Shown one piece after another: positions 43,907 to 56,030 of a DNA stretch of 64,000 nucleotides. A model generated the notes under the pieces. That model was not told the DNA's origin. It ran no database searches and worked only from the letters and a program-made list of their open reading frames with translations. Position 1 is the first letter of the stretch, and every line of letters starts with the position of its first letter. The stretch is taken from NCBI RefSeq assembly GCF_004798865.1, contig NW_025336347.1:19963430-20027429 (forward strand), given 5' to 3'. A program made the position numbers and the translations under genes. Origin of the DNA: Varanus komodoensis (lineage: Eukaryota > Chordata > Lepidosauria > Squamata > Varanidae).

Positions 43907-45884
43907 GCAGAAGCATTTCAAACTTTCCGTGATGCAGAAGAAACTGCTCAAAACCTGGGAAACCATTAAACAATTAGTAGTTGGGAAAGGGAGAGGAAGC
44001 ATGGAAAGAGGCACGGACATTTGGAGAGCTCTAGGAACCAAAAGGAAGAACTTTGCTCTTGAGTCTGGAGGTCCTGCACCTTTGTTTCATTAGAAGAGGT
44101 GTCCGTTCTGAATCCACTGTGAGGATGAAGCGGATTCACCTTTGGGCTGGGAGAGCAGCACTGTCCACTTGGAATTGTTCACCAAATTTTCTAAGCGTTA
44201 TGCCACTCTGCTCTCTTCTTCTTCGGTGATGCTTTTCTTTGGGGTGGGGGGAGTATGCATAAGTGACCAGCCACCCTACGTCAATTAAAGTTGGATGAAG
44301 GGGACATCGCTAAAGAGACAGGCAGGTATGTGGGCACCACTGCCCTACCTGTCCCTCACACTTACCATTTGGGCACAGGATTGCCAAACAGTTGCAAGGG
44401 TGGAGAGGAACGAAATGTGCTTTGGGTGTTATGGGGGGGGGGGAGGAACATGGTGGTTCCCCCCCTCCACTTTTTCTGAGATATCAGACAGCTTCCAAAG
44501 TGGTCCCACCTTCTGTCCCTCCAGAAAATGCTGGGTTCCAGGTCCGTGTCTCCATCTCCTCATGTCTGAAGTTCCCAGCCTTTGGGGTCAGCGGGAGCCT
44601 TTGCCATTTGGATGCTGTAGGAGCTCTTCCAGAATAGCCGCCGCCGGAGGCAACCTGCCCATTCCTGCCATGGAGCCTCGGTGTGGCAAAGCGCTCCTTT
44701 CCCAAGAAGCACATGGGTGAGACAACAAAGAAAGGTAACTCGCCTGAGCGTTTGGGCAAAATGTCAAAGCAGAGGCTGGCTTCCAAGCACGAGGCAGCTC
44801 TTTTGAAGTAAGTGCTGGGGGCAGCACTTTCATTTGCAGTGTTCCAGCATCCCAGGAAACGTGATAATTGGAAAAATCTTGAGAAACAAAACACACGTCG
44901 AGAGGGGCAAGAACCTGCTGGGCTCCAAGCGAAGCACGCGTGGGTATAGCAGTGCCCACGAACACCGCGGTGGAGCCCCCAGCCCTGCACCCTCCAGAAG
45001 CCACGATCCGAGTCTTTGTGGCCCACCCTGTCCGGGTGTAGGGCTGCTTCTCTTTGCAAGTCCTCAGTGAAGGACCAAAGGTCCTTGCGGCCTGCCTGAC
45101 GGAGATGCTGCCTGTCCCAGAACAGCCCTGACGGCAGGAGAAGTCACGCTGCGCTGCACGTGAGGTGCGCACTTGTGGATGCGTGTCTTGCCTGCCGGTT
45201 CTCGCTCCAGTGAGCGCGTCTCGGAGCGCCCGTGGCACTGTGTCCATCATCATCTCCACCCAGGCAGCCTGACGTGGCAGGCCGGAGCCTCTCGCTGCAG
45301 AGTGCCCCAGGCCAGCCTCCTCTCCCTGTGACATGGTGAGTGTGTGTGCGTGTGTGCACGCACACCTCGCGTGGTGGTAAGGGGGATGTGTCACAGCTGA
45401 TCACCCGTGCTGAGAATGGCGTTGTTCCTCCAAGGAGGTCCTGCGGAGCACGTCTTTCACCGTGCCGGAGAGCCAAGGGCGGAAGAGGCACAGTGCTCGG
45501 GCTCGGACTGCAGGCTGCCGCAAACGCTCCTGGTTGACCACCCACGCAAATTCCCCATTCCACGTCTCCCAGCTTGGATTGGGGAACAGAAACTCAAAGG
45601 CATATTGTCCTATCTCCCACCCACCCGCAACATCACTAAATGTCTGCATTTCCACCCCCTTTTTCCTGTGTAGATCGCAAAAATGAAGCGTTGTCCAGGA
45701 TTCAAGCAGTTTTGGATTCACAGCTGGATTTTATATTTTCAGGAATGAAGGATCAACATGATCTTCTCGTTTCTTCTTCCCTCTGGTCCTGGGGGACAGA
45801 GAAAGCGGAAGCCGGCCCAACACGTGGCAGGAGCCAGCCGGAAAGTCTGCCAGCCCTCCTCCTCTCCCTCATCAGAACGTAAGA
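43907..45884. other. No gene seen
   Basis: Includes overlapping frames up to 268 residues on the minus strand (44588-45394) with no domain. A G-run lies at 44431-44442. Confidence 0.4.
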
Positions 45885-46129
45885 GGAGTCATGCGGGAGC
45901 AGACCAAAGGCCCACGCACATGCCGGCAAGCCAGCTGCCCACGGGATCCCCCAAGCAGGATGGGTGCAAGGCCTCCTCCTGCCCCGCTCCTCCGCAATGG
46001 GTGCAAGCAGGCCGGCCACCTCTGGTCAAGGAGGTAGCCCATGGCCAGCAAGGCTGGTAGCCATGGCTAGGCTCCTCCTCCATGAATCGGTCCAGTCCCT
46101 GCTCCCCAGGGTGGGTCCCCTGGTCCCGT

Positions 46130-46348
46130 CACTTTATTCTTTTTGGCGTCAGGCAAAACCCTTTTTATTTTCCCATCATTTTACTACGTAATTGGTTTTC
46201 TTCTGGGTTTTCTTATTGAGGTTGGATTCAGTGCTTTGCTTTGTTTTATATTTTTTTTCCTTCTTCTTCTCGTAAGCCATTCCAAGTTGCTTGTAGTGGG
46301 AGGCCTCTAAAAGCTTTCAGTTAATAAATAAAAATAAATGAATGAATA
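46130..46348 (+). mobile_element. L2 3' end inside CR1
   Basis: tttggcgtcaggcaaaaccc begins near the L2 stop region and the insert closes with gtaagccattccaag and ttaataaataaaaataaatg. CR1 resumes at once with catccagactggcagcc. Confidence 0.7.
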
Positions 46349-46656
46349 ACGCCATCCAGACTGGCAGCCATCACCACTTCCTCTGGCAGCGAATTCCATA
46401 GTTTTACTATATGTTATATGAACACGTGCTTTTGTCTATCCTAAAGCAGCCACCGGTCAGCTACGTGGAGCGACCCCGGGAAAAGCCTCTCCCTCTCCAC
46501 TTTCTCCACTCCGTGCACATTTTCAAATACTTCTCTCACGTCTTTCCTTACTCACCTGCAAGCTGAACAGCCCCAGTTGCCACAGCCTTTCCCCTTAGGG
46601 GATCTGCTCCAGTCCTCTAATAATTTTTCGTCACCCTTCTCTGTACTTTCCCAATA

Positions 46657-47136
46657 CAACAGACTCCCAACTCTCCGGCCTAATGCGGCGGAAGGGCAGG
46701 CCAGAGATACCAAAAAAGCCGGATAGGCCGGAGTTCTATCAATGCTCACTTCCTACCCCACCCATACCATTAAAAACACCCTTTTAATACCAAAACCCGC
46801 TCTCATTCATATTTTCTGAGCTTTTAGTACAGGCCAGTACTTAATAAATGTTTGTTATGTACTGTACGTTTTAAAAATTTATTACAGAAAAAGGAAGTCC
46901 AAGGATCAAAATATTGTACACATTTTAAGATAAATTTTATAATGTCTAACTTAATTGCAGGAAACATAAAATCATGTACACTGTACAGTATGAATACATA
47001 CACTTTTAAAATAAACATTGACGTAAAATGTAGGCTTAATTCTTACAGAAATTATTTAAACTTATTTTACTGTTCATTGATAGTTATTTTTTAATGAGGC
47101 CGGATAGTCGCGAGCCGGATAGTCGAGAGTCTAGTG
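46657..47136. mobile_element. Tigger/pogo-like non-autonomous element inside CR1 (480 bp)
   Basis: TA at 46655-46656 and 47137-47138. Ends CAACAGACTCCCAACTCTCC and, reverse-complemented, CACTAGACTCTCGACTATCC. CR1 reads through when the element and one TA are removed (cccaata then atgtccttttcc). The interior is AT-rich without a transposase frame. Confidence 0.85.
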
Positions 47137-47611
47137 TAATGTCCTTTTCCAGATAAGACAACCAGAACTGAATACAATATTCCAAGGGCGGTCGCACCAA
47201 AGATTTGTATAAGGGAAGTAAGATTTTGGCAGTTCTGTTTTTTGTTGCTTATTATCCTAGCATGGTGCTTGCCTTCTTCACAGCAGCTGTGCGCTGGGCT
47301 GACATTTTCACTGAGCTGTCTACCACTGTTCTCCCAAGATCCTTCTCTTGCTCAGTGACTGCTACTTTGGATCTCGTCAGTGTATACTTGCAGTTAGGGT
47401 TTTTTGGCCTGACATGCATCACTCCAGACTTGCTTATATTGAACTGCAGTTGCCATTTTGCTGCCCGTTCTCCCAGCCTGGAGTTCCATTCTCTTCCGGA
47501 GCTCCTTTCCATCCCTTTTGATTTAACCACCCTAAATAGTTTGGTGTCATCAGATCAAGATATGCCGGCATCCTGGCTAAGCATCCGGTCAGTGAAAATG
47601 CTTTTTGTAAC

Positions 47612-47875
47612 AACTTAGCTGATGAAGAGATCTGAAGATCTTGAAAACTTGTGTATTTCTGTGATCTTTGGCTTCTAAAAATATTATACTGTATGTATCT
47701 TAACATTGCAACCAAACAGCTTCCATAGCTTCAACATCAATCCATTTTTTCTCATCCCAACCTACTCGTCTTTGCTTTGTTTACCATCTGGGCTGAGGAA
47801 GAGTTCTGGAGAAATTGAAAGTTTTCACAGTATTCTGATGAACTTTGTGTTGGCATAATATTGATATTACGGTCA
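47612..47875 (+). repeat. Degraded retroelement ends, two copies
   Basis: gctgatgaagagatctgaag, tcttgaaaacttgtg (47612-47700) and ggctgaggaagagttctgg, gaaattgaaagttttcac (47765-47870). Same family as 27467 and 40655; tentatively Penelope-like. Confidence 0.4.
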
Positions 47876-49564
47876 TATGAATGTCAGCATTTTCCTTTTG
47901 GAAGCTTTCTTTTGGCCAACACAGCCGCCATTGCTTCTTGCATCACCGGCTCTGAATACTTTTGAACTTGGGGATCTTTTGGAGAAAATTCAGCAAGTTA
48001 TAATATCTCTTTTATTTAAAAACTTTTTAAAAACATAGTTCTCTAGCCAAAAGGGCTTCAGGAGCACCTTACAGATCAACAGCACCTATGGAAAGGTTTA
48101 CATTCGAAAAGCTGTGGCAAAAAAGGAAAAGGGGATGGAGAGGAACCAGCAGCATTTTAAAGCACATTTCGAGTGTCCCAACGCAATATCTCATTTATCC
48201 TTACAACAGCCTTGCAGGGTAGGCTGCCAGTATTAAGCTCATAGCACAGATGACTTAAATTGTAGGTGGTGACATCTGTGTCACCACAGTCTACAACTGG
48301 GGAGAGGCGGAAGTTGGCAGCCTTGTGCCAGGTCACTTGTGAGCTTCCAGCTGAGGGGACATGTTACCCTTGCCTCGATAACTTGCCCTCACGCAAATTA
48401 TACTGCACCCGCTCTTACTGTCTTAAAATTGATTGGCAAGTAGTTTAAAAAAAACCCAAAAATGACTCAACATCATATTTCAAAAGTTTGACATTTGAGA
48501 AGCTTTGGAATTCTAAAATTCAAATGTTGACATTTTGCCAAATTTATGTGAAATTTTGCTTCAGCTCCAGTTGGTTATACTTATTCTGTGATGCTATGCA
48601 GAAGTCATATTTTGCAGGATTTTTCTACCAGATAAATCAACCTTTAAAAAGTTTCTAGTCCTTATGGTTCTGGAGGACTTCTCCTGCCATCACTATCCCA
48701 GAATAGAAGACCTGCAACTCAATCAACATTTGACAGGTGAACCCACAGGCCTATCTGTTCAGAAGTAAGTCGCATTACATTCAGTGGAGTGACTCCCAGT
48801 GACTTAAGCAGAGGACTGCAGAATGTATGGGCAGTTTGTGGGAGGGAAGGAATGGAAAGGTTGCAAAGCTCTTGCGTTTTTTGTCCACATGCATACATCA
48901 GCATGGAAGTGCGCCAGGTTGAGGATGCATTTCATTTTTTCCCCTTACCCCCAAGAAAGTACACAGAAATTTGTCTTCACAGGCTTGGAGGAGGCAGCTG
49001 AAACCCGAAGCTCTTTTAAAGTGTGCACGCTCACAACATTTGAAAAGGCGTTCCCAGCATTGCTCCCAAAGGCAGAACAAGGACAAGCAGAGAAAGTGCT
49101 CGGTTACCAGGTGCAGGTAGCAAAACATAGAGGATCAGATCCTGCTAAATGAGTGCAAGCTGGAATACATGCAGGAGAATGACTCAGTGTACAGCAGCGC
49201 CTCATATGCCCTTCTTTTAAAGCACACTCTCATTTTGGCTGAGGATGCTGCAAAGAGCTGGCATGGGACTCCCACCCTCTTTCATGGCATCGCGTGCCCC
49301 CCGGGCCCTCAGGAACATGCGCTTCTGCCCTTGTAGGAAGCTGGTATCCTTGCTGTTAAAGAAACAGGTGTAGCTTCCCTTCTCCTCTCGGTTGCGGTGA
49401 GCATCATTATTGTCAGCCATGTCCAGGATTCTGCAGCACCTTTCGAGCAAGGTGCCAGCTGACAGGGTGCAGCAGGTGTGCCAGGGAGGGGTGCGGGAAT
49501 GAGTGGAAGTCCCCTTGGTCTGGCGTTCTGGAGGGGTGGCGTTATGCAGCAGAGGCCCCAGAGT
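47876..49564. other. No gene seen
   Basis: A MIR-like core fragment (ttatccttacaacagccttg, tagcacagatg) lies at 48185-48250. Otherwise unassigned. Confidence 0.4.
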
Positions 49565-49835
49565 CAAATCCAGTGTGGAGTGGGGTTGACAGCGCTGGAC
49601 GGGGACTTAGGAGATCGGGGTTGGAGTCTCCACTCGGCTATGCATTCAGTGCCTGACCCGGGGCCGGTCCCTCACCCTCAGCCTAACCTACTTCACAGGG
49701 TTGTCTTTATGAGGATAAAATGGAGAGGAGGACCAGCATTTACATGGCTTAGTTGGTATGTGTTTTTACTGATATTTTAGTAATTTTAGCCAGCTAAGGT
49801 GCCATTGTTGGCAGAAAGGTGAGATATAAATTTAA
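49565..49835 (+). mobile_element. Sauria/POM-type tRNA SINE
   Basis: ggacttaggagatcggggtt, ccggtccctcaccctcagcc, cacagggttgtctttatgag, aaaatggagagg and a tail gtgagatataaattt interrupted by about 60 bp. Confidence 0.75.
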
Positions 49836-49879
49836 ACCAGCCAATATGATTATTACATGCATCTCCCATCTTTTTTCTT

Positions 49880-50095
49880 CTTACAAGGAACCCACAGTAA
49901 CTTACAAGGTTTTCTTCTCCTCCATTTTATCCTCAGAACAACAGCCCTGTAAGGTGGGTTGGGCTGAGAAGCAGCGATTGGTCCAGAATCACTCAGTGAG
50001 CTCCATGGGGCTGAGTAGGGTCTAGAACCCGTGTCTGCAGAGTCCCGGTCCAACCTTCTTACCACTCCACTCCGCCACACCAAACCACACAGAAT
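49880..50095 (-). mobile_element. Sauria/POM-type tRNA SINE, inverted
   Basis: Reverse orientation of the same family: cctccattttatcctcagaa, ccctgtaaggtgggttgg, ccgtgtctgcagagtcccgg, then ccactccgccacacc. With the previous copy it forms a tail-to-tail inverted pair. Confidence 0.8.
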
Positions 50096-51117
50096 TCCAT
50101 CTACTTCATCCCTGATCCATCTCACCTGCTGGAATGTGACCCAGAAGACCCTTCCCTAAGTCGATTCAGCCCCAGGGACAAGGAAGCCTGCTCATCCTAG
50201 GACTAAAGAGCCCCACCCCATAAAATGGCTGCCGTAAATTGCCGAGCTGCACTTCTGATTGGTAAGAACACAGGCTTCTGTTCTTTAAGGACCCTTTTTT
50301 GAGTCTAAGGCGGGTTGTGAATGCTGGAGTGTGTTTCTAGATGTCATATTCATTAAACTAGATCAGGGCCTTCCATTCCACTAACTGCCCTTTCTAGTAA
50401 TCCTTTTAGCGCATCAGTTCAGCCTTCTTCCGCTGACTTCCCACTTTCCTGACCTCTGGCCACAGGAACTGGGGCTGATGGTGTCGCAGTCCAAACATCT
50501 GGGTGGCAACATGTTGAGGAAGAGGGCAACAGTCCTCAGGAAGCTCCAGCGAGGAGCTGGTGTTCATTTTGGGCCAATGTTGGCTGGCACAGTTTACAGT
50601 CACACCAGGCAGGGTTTCACATTGTTTAGGGCATTTTTTTCCATTTTACTTTCTCCTCTGGGTGACCCGCCGGAATGAACAAATAAAACAAGCCTGCAGG
50701 AAGGAGCTGACATGCCATTTTCAAGAAATCACTTTATACAGGGCCTAAAAATGCTTTTGTTTTCAATGGAAATCTGTTTAAATTGAAGTATTTTTTTAAA
50801 AAAAATACACATGCACTTCTGTAACAGAATATCACCAAGCCTTTCTACTGAAAGAATATAATGAGCTCTCGAGTGCACCCTGCAAGAGGCTGCTTGCTTC
50901 TCCAGCAAAATGGGGCGTGCGCTATCTTTTGTAGAGGTAGCAGGGCTGTAGCAAAGCGCCAGCCAGCAAGAACTGGGATACGGAGCTTCCTTTTTCCAGA
51001 GGGGCCACTGTGGCAGAGAGAAGAAAGACTATTGTGACATCTTAACAAATCGACTATGGTACACGCTTGCGTTGACCAAAGTCCATTTGTACCTGACGAT
51101 GTGAACTCTGATCTGTG
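50096..51117. other. No gene seen
   Basis: Short frames only; no repeat recognised. Confidence 0.4.
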
Positions 51118-51330
51118 TAGCTAGGGCCGGTGTGGTGTAGTGGGTCGGGTGTTGGACTGGGGACCCAGGAGATCTGGTTCTGGTGCCCGTCTGGTCATGA
51201 AGTTCATTGGATGACATTGGACCAGTCACAGACCTTCAATCCGACCTGCTTCACAGGGTTATTGTGTGGATGAAATGGAGCTTGGTTTGCTCAAAAAATG
51301 GAAAAGGGTGCGATATAAATTCAGTGTGAC
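51118..51330 (+). mobile_element. Sauria/POM-type tRNA SINE
   Basis: Head gggccggtgtggtgtagtgg, gacccaggagatctgg; middle ggaccagtcacagacc, tcacagggttattgtg; tail ggtgcgatataaattc. Confidence 0.85.
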
Positions 51331-52034
51331 AGCAACAACAACCATATGACACAATCGTCCCCATCTTAGTGCTTACCACTTCGGTAGGATAGCCCAGCGT
51401 CCTACTTCACAGAAGACAGTCCTCTGGTTTTGGAGAGTCTGGGGGGAACAGCCCCTATCTAAAGGTGTCCTCTATCTGAGCCTAAATCCACTTACAGGTC
51501 AAAGACGCATAGAGAGGAGAGCAGCCCAGACCTAGAAGCTGCCCATCAGCCCACACAGCACATCTGGTCACCCTTCTTGACTATGGTGAGATACACTATA
51601 TTTCTGTTTAAATCACTGTTATTATTGCAACATTTGCACTTACACACTAACATTTGCAGGTGCGACCATTATTCAGATTGGTGCCTTCTTTCGCCATCTT
51701 TTTTGGCAATGTCAAAGTGGCCATGCTCTGTGTTGAATGATGGCCTCCATCATCCCTGGCCAGCATAGCCAGAACACGTTTGTTACAGTGCAGTTCCAAG
51801 TCTCTGGACCCCCAGCAGAGAAGAGCTCCTGGTACTCCGGCTTAAATCTGCCCCCTGCACTGCTCTGTTGCTGCGGTCCAAGATCACTCTGTTCTCCCGT
51901 GAGGCCCCAGAACTGGGCCTCTTGCCTATGCCAGAGGGCGGGTGTCAGTCTTTTCCTTCCCATTGGAGGCATCAGAAGGGATGGCTGATTCCTGATACAT
52001 TCAGACTCCAATGAAGAGAACTTTCACCAGTCTG
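51331..52034. other. No gene seen
   Basis: No domain-bearing frame or named repeat. Confidence 0.4.
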
Positions 52035-52200
52035 GATCCTGCTTCCGTATAGCCTGATCTGGCCTAATTGTGGAAGCTACATGGGGTCAGCCCTGATTAG
52101 AATCCAGGTGGGAGACCTGAGTGCTGCACTGAGCAGGAGGGTGGACCTGATGGCCTCCGAGGCCCCTTCCAACTGTGCGATTCTTTGAATCCTGACATAA
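52035..52200 (+). mobile_element. 5S-headed SINE with a CR1-like 3' end
   Basis: 52040-52120 resembles 5S rRNA (gcctgatctggcc, tggaagctacatggggtcag, ccctgattagaatccagg, tgggagacc). Directly after, 52130-52195 reads caggagggtggacctgatgg and cccttccaactgtgcgattc, which is the CR1 3' terminus. Confidence 0.6.
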
Positions 52201-53934
52201 GAAGCAATGACCTCTGAGCATGTGCACATTTGCATTTCAGACTCAAGTCGGAGCACCATCTTGGCTTCCAGAACGGATGCAGGAGGCTTCTGCTGCCCGT
52301 GGGGCCCTCCCTGCCTGCACCCCCTTAGCTGGTCCTTTGGAGCCCCAGGCTCCAGGGCCCAGGCATTGGGCCCCAAGGTCCCCAGTTAGGTGTACAGCAG
52401 CTTTTGGGGTGGGCAAGGAGGGACTGTGAGGCGGCCACTCCAGGCTTCCCTGTGAAAAAAAGCTGCCAACTCATTTTCAGTCCTCATAACTCTGTAGCCC
52501 CTGCAGCTCTTGCTTTGGAGCTTTGCAGGCTGCTTGCCCGGGAACCCCTAGGAGGCATGTCTTCTGCATATTAATTCCCACCCCAAAAAACATGGGGTTG
52601 GAGTGAAGTCAATTTATTTCCCCCCAAAATGCTCAACTGGGTTCCAAGTAGAATATTGAACGCCATGGATGGACAGGCAGGATCTAACGGGAGGAAGTGG
52701 TTCTCTCAGTGTCCCAATTCCAAACCATTTGGGGAGATCATAACTTGCCCTGAGAGCTGACGAAGGGCAGGAATCTGAGCTGGAGTTGTCTGTGTCCCGC
52801 ACTAGCCATTGAATTATAGATGCTGTGCACAAGACCAATCTCCTGCACTGGCTCATTTCTGTATGGGAACTAACGTGAATTGTGTGTGCCAGTTATGACA
52901 AGAATTTAAGAAGAGACATGTGCTGGAACATGCCAGAAACCTGTCTAGTCCTGCATTCTGTTTTCCACAGCAGCCACTAGGTTCCAATGGGAAGGCAACA
53001 ACACAAGGCCGGCCCTGACATTAGGCAAAATGAGGAAGCCCCCTCATTAGTCTCTGCTACACATCCTGTCCTGAACACCCTAAAGTGGAACGCTGCTCTC
53101 AGGGCTCTGTCCCTTTGCCAGGGCCAAAGCAAGTTTCCACCACCCGCTGGTTTCTGTGCATGGAATGGGGCAGCTGTAGCCTCATCATCCACCCCAGACA
53201 GTGAGATGTCTTGTGCTGGCCTGCCAGCGCAAGGCGTGTGCGCAATAGCTCTTTCCTTCTGTTCTTGCCCACTAACTGGTATCCAGAGACATCTCGCCTG
53301 CCCCTGATTGTGGAGAACTACCCAAATTCAAGCGTCATCCTCTAGGCAACTGTGACAATGGAACCTGGGTGCATGCCGCTCCTTGTATGCCCCTGTTTCA
53401 TGGACAATGCACTATTTCCATCTAGACAGGCCTGCATGTCTGAATTTTCTCACCATCGCCAGCAGAAGCTTGATCTTTTGCGTCTGTTTTTCACATCGTG
53501 TTTGGTTGCCCTCACTGCTGCTCCAGCGGGGCCTGTGCCTTCCGCCAGTGGCAAGGGCAGCCAGTCCGTGCCCCTCCAGCTCTTTCCTGCCGTGTGGGAT
53601 CAGAGGAGCTGACTGTTCGTTGATCAGAGCACTCCTGGGGCTCTAGATGCTGAATCAGTGCTCAGCAGGAAGCGGGAGCAGGCTGCCGGTGCCTTAACCA
53701 TTGCCTTCCCCAGAGCAGCTGCAGCCTTGATGGCCAATCAGGGGATAAGAGACATAGGAACCGGGTGCGACCAGCGTGAACGAGGGACTGGAACAGCCCC
53801 ATGCAAGGAGGGGTCGCCATGCCTGGGACTGTCCTGCTTTGAGAATAGGCGCGTAAGTGCAGATAACTGAGATGTGCGAAGTTATGCATGGTGTGGAAAC
53901 AGTGATGTCATGCTGGAACCTGGAGTGAGCTCCT
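52201..53934. other. No gene seen
   Basis: Frames up to 106 residues without domains. Confidence 0.4.
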
Positions 53935-54125
53935 GAATTTGGCTGATGGATGATTCAGGACAGAGAAATAGAAGGACTTTACATATTCCATAGCTAAGCC
54001 ATGGAATTTGCCACTACAAGGTTCTCTGACGGCTACAAATTTGGATGACTTTAAAGGGGGACTGGGCAAATTCATGGAGGAAGCTGTCCATGGCTGTCCT
54101 GGGTTCTGCAGCACTAAGACAGAGC
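53935..54125 (+). mobile_element. CR1 LINE fragment
   Basis: atggaatttgccactacaag, gactttaaagggggactggg and caaattcatggagg correspond to the CR1 C-terminal and 3' UTR boundary in sense orientation. Confidence 0.65.
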
Positions 54126-54534
54126 TGAATGTACTGCAGTTGGGGGTCCACTTCTGGTGATGGCACTAATGGGGAAATCTGGGGATCTGGGAACCACCAG
54201 GGCTTTTGGAATGTCCCCCCATAGGAGGTAAACCTGGCCCCACCGATGGGGGAGACAGTTTCTGGACTGGTTTAAAAAAATACCTGCACTGGCATTTTAG
54301 AACACTTTGCTAAATTTTACCGTTTTTAATTTAAATAAGGGGTTTTTAGCTGGTTGATATAGTTTCCTACCTCCCCATTGTACTGTTTGAAGTTTTTTTT
54401 CCTTTTGTGATATTGTTTTTAGGTAATTTTATGTACACCAACATGAGATCCTTTTCAGGGTGAAATTTGTAAAATCTAAAAATAAAGAGATTTAACAGCC
54501 ACATCAAATTATGTTCCTGAGTGCCCCCATACCT

Positions 54535-54560
54535 TGGAGGAGGAGGAGGAGGAGGAGGAG

Positions 54561-54610
<50 letters not shown>
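54535..54610. repeat. Compound GGA and GCA repeat
   Basis: About eight GGA units (54536-54560) are followed by 16 uninterrupted GCA units (54563-54610). Poly-Ser, poly-Gln and poly-Ala frames through it are artefacts. Confidence 0.95.
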
Positions 54611-54611
<1 letters not shown>

Positions 54612-54634
54612 TTACAGAGTGCATTTAGAATGTT

Positions 54635-54725
54635 CAAGCCAGTTCACAGCCATTATATTGCTTTACTGCCTACACCAACCCTGCAAGGGAAGTTAGTCCT
54701 CTTATCTCCCTGTGGCTGATGTGGA
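54635..54725. mobile_element. MIR-like fragment
   Basis: accaaccctgcaagggaag, ctcttatctccctgtggc and aactaagagtgagag resemble a MIR core with its usual blocks. Confidence 0.35.
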
Positions 54726-54910
54726 ACTAAGAGTGAGAGAAACTGGCTTGCCTTCTAATGGCAAAATCTGATGCATGTTCACTCAGAGGTAAGTCTCAAC
54801 GGGGCTCACTCCCTAGTATTTAGGCTGCAGCTCTATTTTACTTAGTGAGGTTTATAGCAGTTACATTTGGAACAAGTATCAGGACTCTCTCTCTTTTTCT
54901 ATATGACACC

Positions 54911-54911
<1 letters not shown>

Positions 54912-54960
<49 letters not shown>

Positions 54961-55058
54961 ACCCCCTTCTCTCTTCCCTTTTTTCTCCCTTTCTGTGTAA
55001 AGTGCCCTTTGATTTATTTCTCTGTGGTACTGGTTGTTTGTGTGTGTGTGTGTGTGTG
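54912..55058. repeat. CT and GT dinucleotide arrays
   Basis: (CT)n at 54914-54957 with about 20 units and (GT)n at 55037-55058 with 10-11 units. Confidence 0.95.
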
Positions 55059-55819
55059 AAAGAAAGAGAGATTGACAGAGAGCCTCTTTTCTCTGCCTGT
55101 CCCCTCCACCTCTCCATGGAGGGGTCTGATCTTGCTTTGCCAGAGGTCAGAGAGCTTGTTTGCAGAGAGATTTTGGAATCAGCTGAAGTTGCCCACTTCT
55201 GATAAAGACAGAAAGGGTAAGAAGTTACCTGGGAAGGCATAGGAGCTGCTTCCTTGGATACTTTTCAAACAGAAGTTAAATGGGATGCCCAATTTAAGAC
55301 AAGGAGTTGGCCTGATGACTCACTGGGCAGGCCTTGTCTAAGCCTTCCCTGACAAACTCTGGCACAATGGAGCATCAAGGCTGTGCTGGGTGCTGTGTCA
55401 TCTGAGTGTTGATGGGCAATCATGGAAGTCTTTACTTCCCCGTTGTTGCCTTCCAGGGTGAGAAACTGCATGAGGAAGACTTGTGTGATCACACGCACCC
55501 TCCCTGCCCATGTGGATATGAAATTCATGCTCATCCTGTGGCTGCAGGGGTTAGCCCCACAGGGAAGTGGATCCCCACACCCGTGTGTGCTTGCTTGTGT
55601 GTGGCCGTGCATGCATGTGCACATGTGTGTGAAGCAAACCCCGGTCTGAGCTGTGTGTGCTGTAGGGGAAAAGTGCTCTTCATTAGAAGGAAGCAAGCCA
55701 GCCAGCAAGCATGCAAGCAAGCAAAATGGAGGCTTCATTGCCACATGGGGGTAAGCACTGCAGCTGTTTGTTTCCACTTCTCTGAGCACTACTTTATTTA
55801 TTTGTCTGTTTCTCAATTG
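55059..55819. other. No gene seen
   Basis: Frames at 55265-55822 on both strands are compositional; (CAAG/CCAG)n lies at 55688-55722. Confidence 0.4.
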
Positions 55820-56030
55820 TAGCTATATCCTTCCTTTTTCCCTTTGAAGCAACTCCAGGCAGCTTACATAATTCTCTTCCCCTCCTCTCAATCTCATCCC
55901 CTCAACAACAACCCTGTGAGGTAGCTTGGGCTGAGAGGCTGCAACTGGCCCAAAGCCACAAAGTCTCACAGCTGAGCGGGGACTGGAGCCCCCACCCTCT
56001 TCGCCACTGCGCCACACCGGCTCCTTGCAT
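55820..56030 (-). mobile_element. Sauria/POM-type tRNA SINE, inverted
   Basis: caactccaggcagcttacat, caacaacaaccctgtgagg, aactggcccaaagccac and cactgcgccacaccggctcc in reverse orientation; both ends are kept. Confidence 0.88.

Larger units (their letters stand above)
45885..47570 (-). mobile_element. CR1 LINE 3' portion carrying two insertions
   Basis: Minus-sense CR1: 3' UTR at 45890-46125 (gcaagccagctgcccacggg), C-terminal reverse transcriptase further on (WQLQFNISKSGVMHV, LGRTVVDSSVKMSAQRTAAV). It is interrupted by an L2 tail at 46130-46348 and a Tigger-like element at 46657-47136. Confidence 0.85.

Noticed and set aside
44588-45394. 268-residue minus-strand frame
   Set aside because: No recognisable domain, mixed composition, and overlapping frames of similar size on both strands.
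54511-54719. Poly-Gln and poly-Ser protein frames
   Set aside because: They translate the GGA/GCA microsatellite without any flanking coding signal.
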